From positions 248,001 to 312,000 of the forward strand of contig NZ_FNRX01000002.1 in assembly GCF_900105195.1 (NCBI RefSeq): 64,000 nt of DNA, given 5' to 3'. Of the stretch, positions 16,896 through 25,100 are shown piece by piece (positions within the stretch are counted from its first letter, which is position 1; every line of letters begins with the position of its first letter). The notes under the pieces were generated by a model. It did not search any database and was not told the origin of the DNA. It was given only the letters and a program-made list of their open reading frames with translations. Origin of the DNA: Rhodococcus pyridinivorans (GTDB lineage Bacteria > Actinomycetota > Actinomycetes > Mycobacteriales > Mycobacteriaceae). Both the position numbers and the translations under genes were made by a program.

Positions 16896-17597
16896 TTGGA
16901 CCTCAGACCCTCATCCGGTGAACCGGAGATGCACGAGAACCGATATCCGGTGGACGAAGCCACCGTCAAGGAACAAGCCGAATGGATGGCCGGCCGCGGC
17001 GGATCCTTCATCGGCCGCACCGGCCGCAGGATGTCCGAGCGGGTCTCCCGCCGTTCGGTGATCAGCAAGATCGGCCGGTGGACCATGGGTGTTTCCGGTG
17101 TGGCACTGATCAGTTCGCTGCCCGTCACCCGCACTGCGCTGGCGCAGGAGCCGCCGGCTCCGACCCCCGCCGAACCCGAACCGCTCGTTCCGGTCTACGA
17201 CGGCAAGGACCCCGCCGAGTGCGAGTACTGGCGCTGGTGCAACATGGACGGCACCTCGTGCGCGGCCTGCAACGGCGGCGGTGTCACCACCTGTGCGCCG
17301 GGAAGCCGTCCCGGAGCGGAGTTCTGGGTTGGATGCTGCACGCATCCCGACACCGGTAAGACCTACCTGATCGCCTACTACGACTGCTGTGGTGCACCGT
17401 CGTGCTCGAACGCCTTCTGCGGTGAACCCGACATGCAGGCCATCATGTACAACCCGGTCTCGGGCAGCTTCGACCAGGAGATCATCTGGTGCGTGTCCGA
17501 CGAATCCCAGTCGTACACCTGCACGATGGCACCGATCATCGGTGAGGACTGCCAGACCCGTCCCGCCGCACGACCGAAGGTGGGCGCCGGATCATGA
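16896..17597 (+). CDS. mauA: TTQ amine dehydrogenase small subunit (MauA-like)
   Basis: 233 residues from a TTG with CGGAG upstream; an ATG at 16929 is the alternative. A twin-arginine signal (SRRSVISKIG at 51-60, hydrophobic core, ALA near 81-83) exports the folded subunit. All residues known to make and hold the TTQ cofactor in methylamine dehydrogenase can be aligned by eye: W144 (FWVGCC) and W198 (EIIWC) for the cross-link, D118 (MDG), D163 (YDCCG) and Y207 (YTC). There are 14 cysteines in the mature part against 12 in the Paracoccus protein, the extras being near 147 and 219. This subunit oxidises primary amines to aldehydes. Overlaps the heavy subunit gene by ATGA. Confidence 0.93.
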   Translation: MDLRPSSGEPEMHENRYPVDEATVKEQAEWMAGRGGSFIGRTGRRMSERVSRRSVISKIGRWTMGVSGVALISSLPVTRTALAQEPPAPTPAEPEPLVPVYDGKDPAECEYWRWCNMDGTSCAACNGGGVTTCAPGSRPGAEFWVGCCTHPDTGKTYLIAYYDCCGAPSCSNAFCGEPDMQAIMYNPVSGSFDQEIIWCVSDESQSYTCTMAPIIGEDCQTRPAARPKVGAGS

Positions 17598-18895
17598 AGC
17601 GCACCCAACGGGCGGTCGCCGCGACCGTCCCGCTCGCTCTCGCACTGTCCCTCGCGGCGTGCTCGAGCGACGACGACTCCTCCTCCGCGGCGGGCGAGGT
17701 CACCTACCCGACCGTCCCCTACACCACTCCCGGTGAGGGCATCTCCCTCGGTCACGACGATCAGGAGATCGGCGACACCATCCCGGAACCCGTGCATGTC
17801 TCGGAGATCCAGCCCGCGAGCGAGAACGACCTGCTTGCGGTCCTCCGGACTCCGGGCGGGCTCGAGATCGGTGTGAACGTCCTCGACCCGGTCACCGGTG
17901 TCGCGGGCAGTCGCATCGTCGTGGGTCCCGGCATCTGGGATCCGGTCATCCACGGGTTCGTCGGCGAGAGTTCCTCGGACCCAGCGGTTCTCGCCGCCGA
18001 AGTGTGGCGGCCGCGCGGTTCGCGCGGCCAGGCGGACTTCACCGTCACCACCTACTCGGGCGACCTGCTCGAGCCGGACGAGATCGAACTGCCCGACTAC
18101 GCCCGCGCGCACTCGCGTCCCGGGTCCAGTGCCGTCACCTCGGACGGGAAGTACTTCGTGACGTGGGACGACGGCCTGTACGGCGTCCGCGTCGTCGATC
18201 TCGAGGCCGGCAAGGAGAGCGGCGCGCTGCAGATCATCGGGTGCGGTCCGTTCACCTGGCTCGTCGACCACAAGCTCTACAGCGTGTGCGAGGACACCCG
18301 CGAGCTGATCCAGATCTCCATCGACGATGCCGGTGTCCCCACCGAGACGGCGCGGACGAAGGTGCTGCCCGACGACTTCGTCAGCAACCGCAAGGTGACC
18401 TGGGCCGCGGACGCGAAGAAGGCACTGCTCGTCGGCGCGACCGGCGACGTCTTCGTCTTCGACTTCTCGAACGGTCTGCCGGAGGATCCCGTCGCTCCCA
18501 TCGGGAACGCCGGACAGGACGGCGGCCGCTTCGCGGAGAACGCCATCAACAACACCGGCGACCGGATCGCGATCGAGTACACCGACAGCGAGATCCATCC
18601 GCACTCCGCGCGCGGTGGCGACATCGTCACGATCGAGCTGTTCGACGCGACCGGCCTCGCTCCGATCCGCACCCTCGATCTCGCGGCACTGGGGATGACG
18701 GACATCGCGTCCATGGCCTTCTCCGTGGACGGATCGATCCTGTATGTGGTCGGTTCGGGCCCCGAGGTCGACGGCGAGTCGGCCCAGCGCATCGTCGGTG
18801 TCTCGGCGAGCGACGGCACCGAGGTCAGTGCCGCCGAGGTCACCGGAACCGTCGACGACATCCGTTCGCTCCTGACCCCGCAGGTGATCCGATGA
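17594..18895 (+). CDS. mauB: Amine dehydrogenase heavy subunit-like lipoprotein
   Basis: 433 residues. Lipoprotein signal with lipobox LAAC (Cys23), then an acidic linker and repeated beta strands (for example GKYFVTWDDGLYGVRVVDLE, KALLVGATGDVFVFD, GSILYVVGSGPEV) consistent with a seven-bladed propeller like the MADH heavy chain. Sequence similarity to Proteobacterial MauB is weak to my eye; the call rests on position (coupled by ATGA to mauA), fold pattern and length. Unlike the soluble periplasmic Gram-negative protein it would be anchored to the outer face of the membrane, carrying the TTQ subunit with it. Confidence 0.72.
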   Translation: MKRTQRAVAATVPLALALSLAACSSDDDSSSAAGEVTYPTVPYTTPGEGISLGHDDQEIGDTIPEPVHVSEIQPASENDLLAVLRTPGGLEIGVNVLDPVTGVAGSRIVVGPGIWDPVIHGFVGESSSDPAVLAAEVWRPRGSRGQADFTVTTYSGDLLEPDEIELPDYARAHSRPGSSAVTSDGKYFVTWDDGLYGVRVVDLEAGKESGALQIIGCGPFTWLVDHKLYSVCEDTRELIQISIDDAGVPTETARTKVLPDDFVSNRKVTWAADAKKALLVGATGDVFVFDFSNGLPEDPVAPIGNAGQDGGRFAENAINNTGDRIAIEYTDSEIHPHSARGGDIVTIELFDATGLAPIRTLDLAALGMTDIASMAFSVDGSILYVVGSGPEVDGESAQRIVGVSASDGTEVSAAEVTGTVDDIRSLLTPQVIR

Positions 18896-20484
18896 CACGA
18901 CCCGGTTCCGGGCTCGTGCTCGCTCGCCGACGCTTCCTCCGCCTGGGCACCCTCGGTGTCGGGGCGGTGGGGCTCGGCGCGCTCGGGTTCGGTGCCACCG
19001 CCTGCAGCTCCGGTACGTCCGGACAGCAGGCGGTGGCCACCGAGCTCGACTACATCCGTCCCACCGATCCCGAGGTGGCCGCGGCCGAGGCGGCCCGCGC
19101 CACCTCGGGGGCGACGGCAGCCTTCGCGCTCGCTGCGGGGGTGGGCGCCGTGGACCTCGGTGGGCGGATCGTGAACACGTGGACCTACGGCGGGGCCGCC
19201 GTCGCACCCGAGCTGCGGTTGTCGAAGGGCGACCGGGTGCGGGTGTCGGTGGACAACGGGCTTCCGCAGGAGACCACGCTGCACTGGCACGGCATCCGGA
19301 TCCGCAACGACATGGACGGTGCGGCTCCGGTCACGCAGGAACCGATCGGCGCCGACGGTGGCCGGTTCGAATACGACTTCGTCGCACCCGATCCGGGCAC
19401 CTACTGGTACCACTCGCACAGCGGACTGCAGGCCGACCGTGGTCTGTTCGGGGCTATGATCATCGAGGACCCGAACGACGCCACCGGCGCGGACGCCGAC
19501 GCGGTGCTCGTGCTCGACGACTGGGTCGACGGTCTGGGCACCACCCCCGACGCGGTCCTGGCCGCGCTCAACCCGCAGGTCGCCGGGCACGGTCATGCCG
19601 GGCACGGCTCGGGGCCGGCCGAGTACACGGACGCCGATGCCTCAGTGGCGCAACAGATCACGTCGGCGGGCCACGGGGACTCCGTCCCGCTCGGCGGCAT
19701 GACCCAGCACATCGCGTACCCGCTGCACCTGATCAACGGGCGTCCGCCGAACGATCCCGCCGTGGTGGAAGCCGCTGCGGGGCAACGGTTGCGTCTACGG
19801 GTCGTCAACGCGGCCGCGGAGACGCCCTACCGTTTCGCCGTGGCCGGTCACGAACTGACCGTCGTCGCCGTGGACGGCTTCGACGTGCAGCCGACGACCG
19901 CCGACACCGTGATCCTCGGCATGGCGCAGCGGGTGGACGTGCTCGTCACGGTGCGTTCCGGTGCGTGGCCGATCGTGGCGAAGGTCGAGGGGCGCGACGG
20001 CTACGCGTCGACCGTGCTGCGGTCCCACGACGCGGTGCCGATGTCGAACCCCGATGTGGGATGCGACATTTCGGAGCTGAACGGGCGACTCGTAACCGAG
20101 AGCGAACTGCGGCCCGCCGAATCGGTACTGCTCGAGAAGCGGGACGTCGACCGCGACTACCGCGTCGAGCTGATCCAGGCCGGCGACCGCTACGTGTGGG
20201 GCATGGCCGGCCCCGACGCCGGCCGACTGGTAATGAAGGAGGGTGAACGGATCCGGATCACGATGGTCAACTCGTCGCCGATGTGGCATCCCATGCACAC
20301 CCACGGCCACACCTTCGCCGTACCGGGTTACGGCGGTCTGCGACGCGACACCGTCAACGTGCTTCCGGGGACCGAACTCGCCATCGAGTTCGACGCGGAC
20401 AATCCGGGCGAGTGGATGTTCCACTGTCACAACGCCTATCACTTCGAGGCAGGAATGACCGCGAATCTGCGGTACATCCGGTGA
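18892..20484 (+). CDS. Multicopper oxidase in amine dehydrogenase operon
   Basis: 530 residues. Tat signal with RRRFLRLG (12-19) and a lipobox-like ATAC (Cys38). All copper motifs are intact: HWH (131-133), HSH (174-176), HPMHTHGH, and the type 1 centre HCHNAYHFEAGM with C512, H517 and M522. It is a three-domain laccase/CotA-like or bilirubin-oxidase-like enzyme that reduces O2 to water, tethered outside the membrane. It overlaps mauB (ATGA) and is followed by two cupredoxins, so electrons from amine oxidation may end here. It could alternatively oxidise pre-TTQ during maturation in place of the absent MauG. Confidence 0.92.
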   Translation: MTRPGSGLVLARRRFLRLGTLGVGAVGLGALGFGATACSSGTSGQQAVATELDYIRPTDPEVAAAEAARATSGATAAFALAAGVGAVDLGGRIVNTWTYGGAAVAPELRLSKGDRVRVSVDNGLPQETTLHWHGIRIRNDMDGAAPVTQEPIGADGGRFEYDFVAPDPGTYWYHSHSGLQADRGLFGAMIIEDPNDATGADADAVLVLDDWVDGLGTTPDAVLAALNPQVAGHGHAGHGSGPAEYTDADASVAQQITSAGHGDSVPLGGMTQHIAYPLHLINGRPPNDPAVVEAAAGQRLRLRVVNAAAETPYRFAVAGHELTVVAVDGFDVQPTTADTVILGMAQRVDVLVTVRSGAWPIVAKVEGRDGYASTVLRSHDAVPMSNPDVGCDISELNGRLVTESELRPAESVLLEKRDVDRDYRVELIQAGDRYVWGMAGPDAGRLVMKEGERIRITMVNSSPMWHPMHTHGHTFAVPGYGGLRRDTVNVLPGTELAIEFDADNPGEWMFHCHNAYHFEAGMTANLRYIR

Positions 20485-20493
20485 GGACGAGAT

Positions 20494-20835
20494 ATGAAGA
20501 AGTTTCTTTCCGCGGTCGCGGGCACGACACTCGCGATGGGACTGCTGACCGGATGCGGCAGTGCGGACGCCGACGAACCCGCGGTCGTCATCGAGGTCTC
20601 CAACATGTCGTACAGCCCCGCATCGGTCACCATCGAGAAGGGCCAGACCGTGCAGTGGCACTTCGACGACTCGGGACTGCCGCACGATGTGGCGGGCGAC
20701 GGACCGCTCGAAGGTGACCTGAAGAGCGAACTGCTCACCGAGGGCACCTACGAGTACACCTTCGACGAGGCCGGCACGTTCACCTACCACTGCACGCCGC
20801 ACCCCGCGATGGTCGGCACGATCATCGTCGAATGA
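20494..20835 (+). CDS. Cupredoxin lipoprotein 1 (amicyanin-like)
   Basis: 113 residues. Lipobox LLTGC (Cys21) and a plastocyanin/amicyanin fold with type 1 copper ligands H64 (LPHDV), C100, H103 and M106 (YHCTPHPAM). Membrane-tethered one-electron carrier, the position that amicyanin (MauC) holds in methylamine dehydrogenase operons. It starts nine bases after the oxidase stop with a GGTGAGGA ribosome binding site and overlaps the next cupredoxin by ATGA. Confidence 0.9.
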   Translation: MKKFLSAVAGTTLAMGLLTGCGSADADEPAVVIEVSNMSYSPASVTIEKGQTVQWHFDDSGLPHDVAGDGPLEGDLKSELLTEGTYEYTFDEAGTFTYHCTPHPAMVGTIIVE

Positions 20836-21155
20836 TGCGGATCCGGTGGGGCTTGGCCGCGTTCGCGATGCTGGCCGCGACCTGGTGTGCCGGCTCCCCC
20901 ACCGGGCCGGACGCGGAGATCGTCGTGCGCGACGTGCACTTCGCGCCGGTGGACGTGACCGTACCGGTGGGCGGCACCGTCCGGTGGACGTTCGACGACG
21001 GCGGGGTCCTGCACCACGTCGGATCGGAGGGCGAGTTCGACAGCGGCATCACCCCCGAGGGGAGCTTCGAGCACACCTTCACGACGCCGGGCGTCTACGA
21101 GTACCACTGCTCGGTCCACCGGTACATGACCGGAACCGTCACCGTGACCGGGTGA
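20832..21155 (+). CDS. Cupredoxin 2 (amicyanin-like)
   Basis: 107 residues. N-terminal hydrophobic segment with a non-canonical Cys19 (ATWC), so lipid attachment is uncertain. Type 1 copper ligands H62, C93, H96 and M99 (YHCSVHRYM). It is clearly a paralogue of the preceding cupredoxin with a shorter, arginine-containing ligand loop (SVHRYM against TPHPAM), which should shift its redox potential. The tandem pair could form a two-step relay between the TTQ enzyme and the oxidase or the respiratory chain. Confidence 0.88.
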   Translation: MMRIRWGLAAFAMLAATWCAGSPTGPDAEIVVRDVHFAPVDVTVPVGGTVRWTFDDGGVLHHVGSEGEFDSGITPEGSFEHTFTTPGVYEYHCSVHRYMTGTVTVTG

Positions 21156-21215
21156 CGGACAACGCCGTCCGCCGTCCGGTCGTATCCGTAAGCACCACAG
21201 CAAAGGAGCATCCCG

Positions 21216-22067
21216 ATGACAGAAACACTCGTGCGTGAGCCCCTGGCTCACCCGCCCCTCGGAGTCGACGTACCGGAGATACGCCCGACGCTCGAGAGCG
21301 CCGTCGCGAAGAAGACCCGCGGCGGCCTGATCGCCGGTGCCGCGGTGGTCGGCGCCGCCGCCGGTCTCGTCGCGGCCGCCTCGACCCCGACGGCCATGAC
21401 CGCCGCGGTGATCGCCACCGGCGCGGTGACCGCACTGGCCGCCAACTGGTCGACCTGCGGTATGTCGGTGGCCGGCGTGGTCGCCGCACCGAAGCAGCCG
21501 GGACGCCGTGGGTCGTCGACCCCGATCCGCCGGCTCGGCTGGCACACCCTCGGATCGCTCGCGACGGGCATCCCCACCGGCGCGCTCTTCGGTGCGCTCG
21601 GCGCGCTCGTGACCGGCTCGGTGCCGCGGGCATGGATGCTCGCGGCCTGGGGCGTGATCGCGCTCGGTTACGGCCTGCACGAGCTGGGCATGATCACCCT
21701 GCCGACGCCCATGCGGCGTCAGCAGCTCCCCCGCCACCTGCGGCGCACGATGGCGCCGTGGAAGGTGTCGCTGCTGTTCGGTGCGCTCATCGGCCCCGGC
21801 TTCATGATCTTCATCCGGTCCAGCGCGTACTACCTGCTGGTCCTCGGCGTGATCGCCTCGGGTTCGCCGGTGCTCGGCGCCGCGATGTTCGCAACCGTCA
21901 GCCTCGGCCGCTGCATGCCGAGCGTACTGGCCATCCTGCACACCCACCGCGGGGGTTCGATGCCCGGCTTCCTGTCGGCGATGTGCGTCGTCGACCGCCG
22001 TGTCCAGACCCTCACCGGCGGTGTCCTCATCGCCCTGGCGGCCTTCGCTCTTGCCGCACTGGTCTGA
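21216..22067 (+). CDS. MauF-like polytopic membrane protein
   Basis: 283 residues with about seven membrane segments. Two cysteine sites sit at membrane edges, NWSTCGMS (about residue 75) and LGRCMPSVL (about residue 232), as in DsbD/CcdA-type thiol transporters. MauF is an essential membrane protein of methylamine dehydrogenase operons with similar size and topology. The assignment is by operon position and topology rather than clear sequence identity. AAAGGAG precedes the ATG; last gene before a strong terminator. Confidence 0.55.
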   Translation: MTETLVREPLAHPPLGVDVPEIRPTLESAVAKKTRGGLIAGAAVVGAAAGLVAAASTPTAMTAAVIATGAVTALAANWSTCGMSVAGVVAAPKQPGRRGSSTPIRRLGWHTLGSLATGIPTGALFGALGALVTGSVPRAWMLAAWGVIALGYGLHELGMITLPTPMRRQQLPRHLRRTMAPWKVSLLFGALIGPGFMIFIRSSAYYLLVLGVIASGSPVLGAAMFATVSLGRCMPSVLAILHTHRGGSMPGFLSAMCVVDRRVQTLTGGVLIALAAFALAALV

Positions 22068-22073
22068 TCTCCC

Positions 22074-22113
22074 GTGCGTGGTTCCGGTGGCCGAGGCCAC
22101 CGGAACCACGCAC
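22074..22113. terminator. Bidirectional terminator
   Basis: A 40-base near-perfect palindrome: GTGCGTGGTTCCGGTGGCC (22074-22092) pairs with its exact complement (22095-22113). It lies between the convergent mauF-like and nuclease genes and can stop transcription from both. Confidence 0.88.
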
Positions 22114-22128
22114 GTGGCATGCTCTGCG

Positions 22129-23769
22129 CTACAGGTCCTCGACGAACGGGATGTCGAGCACCGCACGATCACTCATCCACTCGCGCAGGACCTTCGTGGC
22201 GATCACGTCGTCCTCGTTGTACTCGAGCAACCGCACACGCTGCGCCGGATCGGGCTCGCCCGCCATGCCCACGGCCTCGCGGTACCAGCTCATCGACGCC
22301 TCACCCCCGGCCTCGGCGTCACGCCAGTGATGCCCCGCGATCGGTGCGATCTTCTTCAGCCCCTTGCCGTTCGGACACACGAACTGGTCGGTGACGGCCT
22401 GGAAGATGTCGACCCACTCGTTCGAACCGATGAACGCCTTGACCTCCGCGAGCTCCGGCACACCCGGGAAGCCGTGGAACCGCCGCGCCGACGACAGCAA
22501 CCACTTGTCCTCCGCCGACCGCGAATAGCAGTAGGCCGCAAAGGTCTTCCCGCGACGTTCGGCCGCGCGCCGCTGGTCCGACAGCCAGCGCCAGAACTCG
22601 GCGAACGAGCGTGCCTCGTCGTCGGTCGGCACGGGCTCCCACGTCGCGAACGGGATGTACTCGGAGGACGATCTCGAATTGAGCAGCGTGCCCCACAGAT
22701 AGGCGCCGTGCTCGTGGTAGCTCTCCATGTCGATGTCGACCTCGACGTCGGCGCGGTGGACGTGCACGTGCCGGTAGCGACGCACGAGCGGCGCACCGGC
22801 GATCCACGCCCGCGCCGTGACGATCGCGTCCTCGAACGAACCCTGCGGCCACGCTTCCGGTTCCCCGCCCTCCCACCGGGCGAGGCCGTCGATGGTGTGC
22901 ACCTCGAGTTCGCGCAGCACGGCGGCACGTTGCCCCGGCGCGACGAGCGACACATCCCGGGTGACGGTGAGTTCGGCGCGGCAGCGGTCCCACCACGGGC
23001 AGGTCTTGCACTCGCCGATCTGCGACGGCGCCGTCGGAGTGAGACCCCGCGCGATCTCGAGTCGGTCCGCCAGGCGGGCGTCGTAGTCGTCGAGGATCTG
23101 GTCGAGATCGTGCACGAGGATGCAGTCGCCGCCGTAGCCGATCGCGCCGGCGACCTTCGCGGGGCTCGCAAGTCCGTGACGTTCGAGCATCCGGTACAGG
23201 TGCGCGAGGCGCATCTGGTCGCGCACCTGACTGCGCACCTTGCGGGTCTCGTCGACAGCGGGTGCCCACGCGAACAGATCGGTGGTGAGCGCGCCGTGTC
23301 CGGGATCGGTGACCTTGTGGTTGACGACGATCACCGGGATGTAGCCGCCGTGTTCGGCGTCGCGCAGCAGGATCTCCGAGCGGCCGCGGCGTCCGGTGTC
23401 GGGTTCGCTCGGCAGCACCGCACCCCAGATGCGGTCGGCGCCCGCGCGGCACGCGTCGAGTGTGCGCTCGGCGCGCTGCGACATCGGTCCTTCGGGGGCG
23501 ACGAGCACCCACCCGTCCGGGTCGGCGTCGAACAGCGTCTGGCGGATCGCCTCGCGATGCGCAGCCGCCGCCTCCTGGCGTTGCCGCGCACCCGGATTCT
23601 CGGGTGCATCTGCGAGTTCGTCGGGGAAGGTGGCGTCGAGATAGACCCGGTGGCGGCACCTCGTCAGCGCAGCGGCCTCGAGGGAGACGGCTGTGCGCTG
23701 TGACACTCCGCGTCGGGGCCGCGGTAGTTCTCCGGTTGCGTCCACGACATTCCAGGGTATTCCCTGCAC
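22129..23769 (-). CDS. TM0106-family RecB-like nuclease
   Basis: 546 residues. The N-terminal half is a RecB-type (PD-D/ExK) nuclease domain, including a motif around VIVVNHKVTDP and a cysteine cluster GECKTCPWWDRC (about residues 255-266) that may bind Fe-S or zinc. The C-terminal half is a ribonuclease H-like DEDD exonuclease domain: VDIDMESY as the first acidic strand and LLEYNEDDVIATKVLREW as the last. Stand-alone, probably in DNA repair or processing. Convergent with the TTQ operon. Confidence 0.85.
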   Translation of the reverse strand: MQGIPWNVVDATGELPRPRRGVSQRTAVSLEAAALTRCRHRVYLDATFPDELADAPENPGARQRQEAAAAHREAIRQTLFDADPDGWVLVAPEGPMSQRAERTLDACRAGADRIWGAVLPSEPDTGRRGRSEILLRDAEHGGYIPVIVVNHKVTDPGHGALTTDLFAWAPAVDETRKVRSQVRDQMRLAHLYRMLERHGLASPAKVAGAIGYGGDCILVHDLDQILDDYDARLADRLEIARGLTPTAPSQIGECKTCPWWDRCRAELTVTRDVSLVAPGQRAAVLRELEVHTIDGLARWEGGEPEAWPQGSFEDAIVTARAWIAGAPLVRRYRHVHVHRADVEVDIDMESYHEHGAYLWGTLLNSRSSSEYIPFATWEPVPTDDEARSFAEFWRWLSDQRRAAERRGKTFAAYCYSRSAEDKWLLSSARRFHGFPGVPELAEVKAFIGSNEWVDIFQAVTDQFVCPNGKGLKKIAPIAGHHWRDAEAGGEASMSWYREAVGMAGEPDPAQRVRLLEYNEDDVIATKVLREWMSDRAVLDIPFVEDL

Positions 23770-23855
23770 AGGCGACGGCTCGCAGCAGCACCGTCACGTT
23801 AGGCTGACGCGGGGCGCCGGAGCGTCGTGTCGTACCGAATGGAGGGTGCTGTTCG

Positions 23856-24539
23856 ATGGGGTTGTTCACACGGAAGCGTCGCGCGACTCGCAGGGCGGAA
23901 GCGAAGGCGCTGAGGACCAAGGCGAAGATCGAGGCCAGACTGGTCGCGAAGAATCGGCTCGAGAACGACCGGCGGGCAGCGAAGGCCAAGGCGAAGATCG
24001 ACAAGAAACTCGCGAAGTCGCAGGTCAAGCTCGACCAGGAACTCGCGAGGTCGCAAGCCAAGGTCGAGAAGGAACAGATCGCGACCCTCAAGGCACAGAA
24101 GAAGGCCGCCGAGAACCAGGGGCTCACCGCGGCGAAGGTGCGCCGTTATCTCGGCGTCGCGCGTCTGCTCGCGCCGGTGCTCGTCCCGATCGTCTACCAG
24201 GCCGTGACGGCGCTGCGCGGTCAGCTCGACTCGCGTCGCGCGCAGCAGCTCGGGGTGCCGATCGAGGAACTGGGTTCGTTCACCGGTCACGGTGCCCGGC
24301 TCAGTGCCCGCATCGCGGGTGCGGAGCAGTCGCTCGCGAAGGTCGAGCAGCGCAACCCCAAGGACGCGGAGACGCAGAAGTTCGCCACCGCGACCCGCGA
24401 ACGTCTCACCGATCTGACCGCCGCCGTGCAGACGGCCGAGCAGATGCCGGCCGCGCGCCGGAAGTCGGCACACGCGGCGATCTCGTCGGAACTCGACGGC
24501 ATCGAAGCGGATCTGCTCGCGCGCCTCGGCGTGCGCTGA
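23856..24539 (+). CDS. DUF6474 coiled-coil protein
   Basis: 227 residues. The first 90 residues are almost entirely Lys, Ala, Arg, Glu and Gln and should form a long charged coiled coil; a short hydrophobic segment (LLAPVLVPIVYQAVTAL, about 106-122) follows, then a second helical region. This is the DUF6474 pattern of Rhodococcus and Mycobacterium; function unknown. The amphipathic segment suggests peripheral membrane contact. Divergent from the nuclease gene, 86 bases apart. Confidence 0.82.
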   Translation: MGLFTRKRRATRRAEAKALRTKAKIEARLVAKNRLENDRRAAKAKAKIDKKLAKSQVKLDQELARSQAKVEKEQIATLKAQKKAAENQGLTAAKVRRYLGVARLLAPVLVPIVYQAVTALRGQLDSRRAQQLGVPIEELGSFTGHGARLSARIAGAEQSLAKVEQRNPKDAETQKFATATRERLTDLTAAVQTAEQMPAARRKSAHAAISSELDGIEADLLARLGVR

Positions 24540-24574
24540 CGCGGCCTGCACATCAGGAACGAGCACGACCGACA

Positions 24575-25066
24575 GTGACCAGGTATCCGACCGTTCTCGG
24601 CACCACCGCGGGCATCGCCACCGCGGTGCTGGCGGTGGCCGCCCACGGCGCCGCCGGCGGTGGTGTGCCGACGGGACCGGTCGCGGTACTGCTGGTCGCG
24701 GTCGCGGCGATCGTCGGGATCCTCGGCGCGCACCAGCCGTCGCTGTCCCCGCTCGTGCTCCTCGCCGGTGGGCAGGCGGCCACGCACGTCGCGCTCACCG
24801 TGCTGGTGCCCGGTCACGAACACCTGTCGGTGTCCATGCTGGGCGCCCACATGCTCGCCGTCGCCGTGTGCGCGGTGCTGCTCACCGCCGCGGCCCACGT
24901 GTACGCGGCGTGCGGCACCGCGCTGCGGGTCGTGCTGCTGCGCGGCCCCCGGGTCGCCGCGCCCGCCGTGCTCGCCCCGACCTCGTCGACCGACCGGCTC
25001 GTGTGGGGACGTGCACCCCCGGCCATCTCGCGGAGAGGACCACCGCTCGCCACGGCTGCGCTGTGA
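24575..25066 (+). CDS. Small membrane protein of copper cluster
   Basis: 163 residues from a GTG at 24575. Four hydrophobic segments, with His-rich edges (VLVPGHEHLSVSMLGAHML, AAAHVYAACG) that could bind metal. Unrecognised family, but it lies 34 bases upstream of ycnI-copC-copD on the same strand, and the His/Met/Cys-rich loops are consistent with a copper role. The C-terminal 35 residues are arginine and proline rich and cytoplasmic. Copper function is inference from context. Confidence 0.6.
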   Translation: MTRYPTVLGTTAGIATAVLAVAAHGAAGGGVPTGPVAVLLVAVAAIVGILGAHQPSLSPLVLLAGGQAATHVALTVLVPGHEHLSVSMLGAHMLAVAVCAVLLTAAAHVYAACGTALRVVLLRGPRVAAPAVLAPTSSTDRLVWGRAPPAISRRGPPLATAAL

Positions 25067-25100
25067 CGATCGATCCTCCAACCACGAGAAAGACCCATAC

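Noticed and set aside
15609..22067. MauG hidden in the operon
   Set aside because: No CxxCH haem motif occurs in any of the eight products, and no gap is large enough for a dihaem enzyme of about 350 residues.
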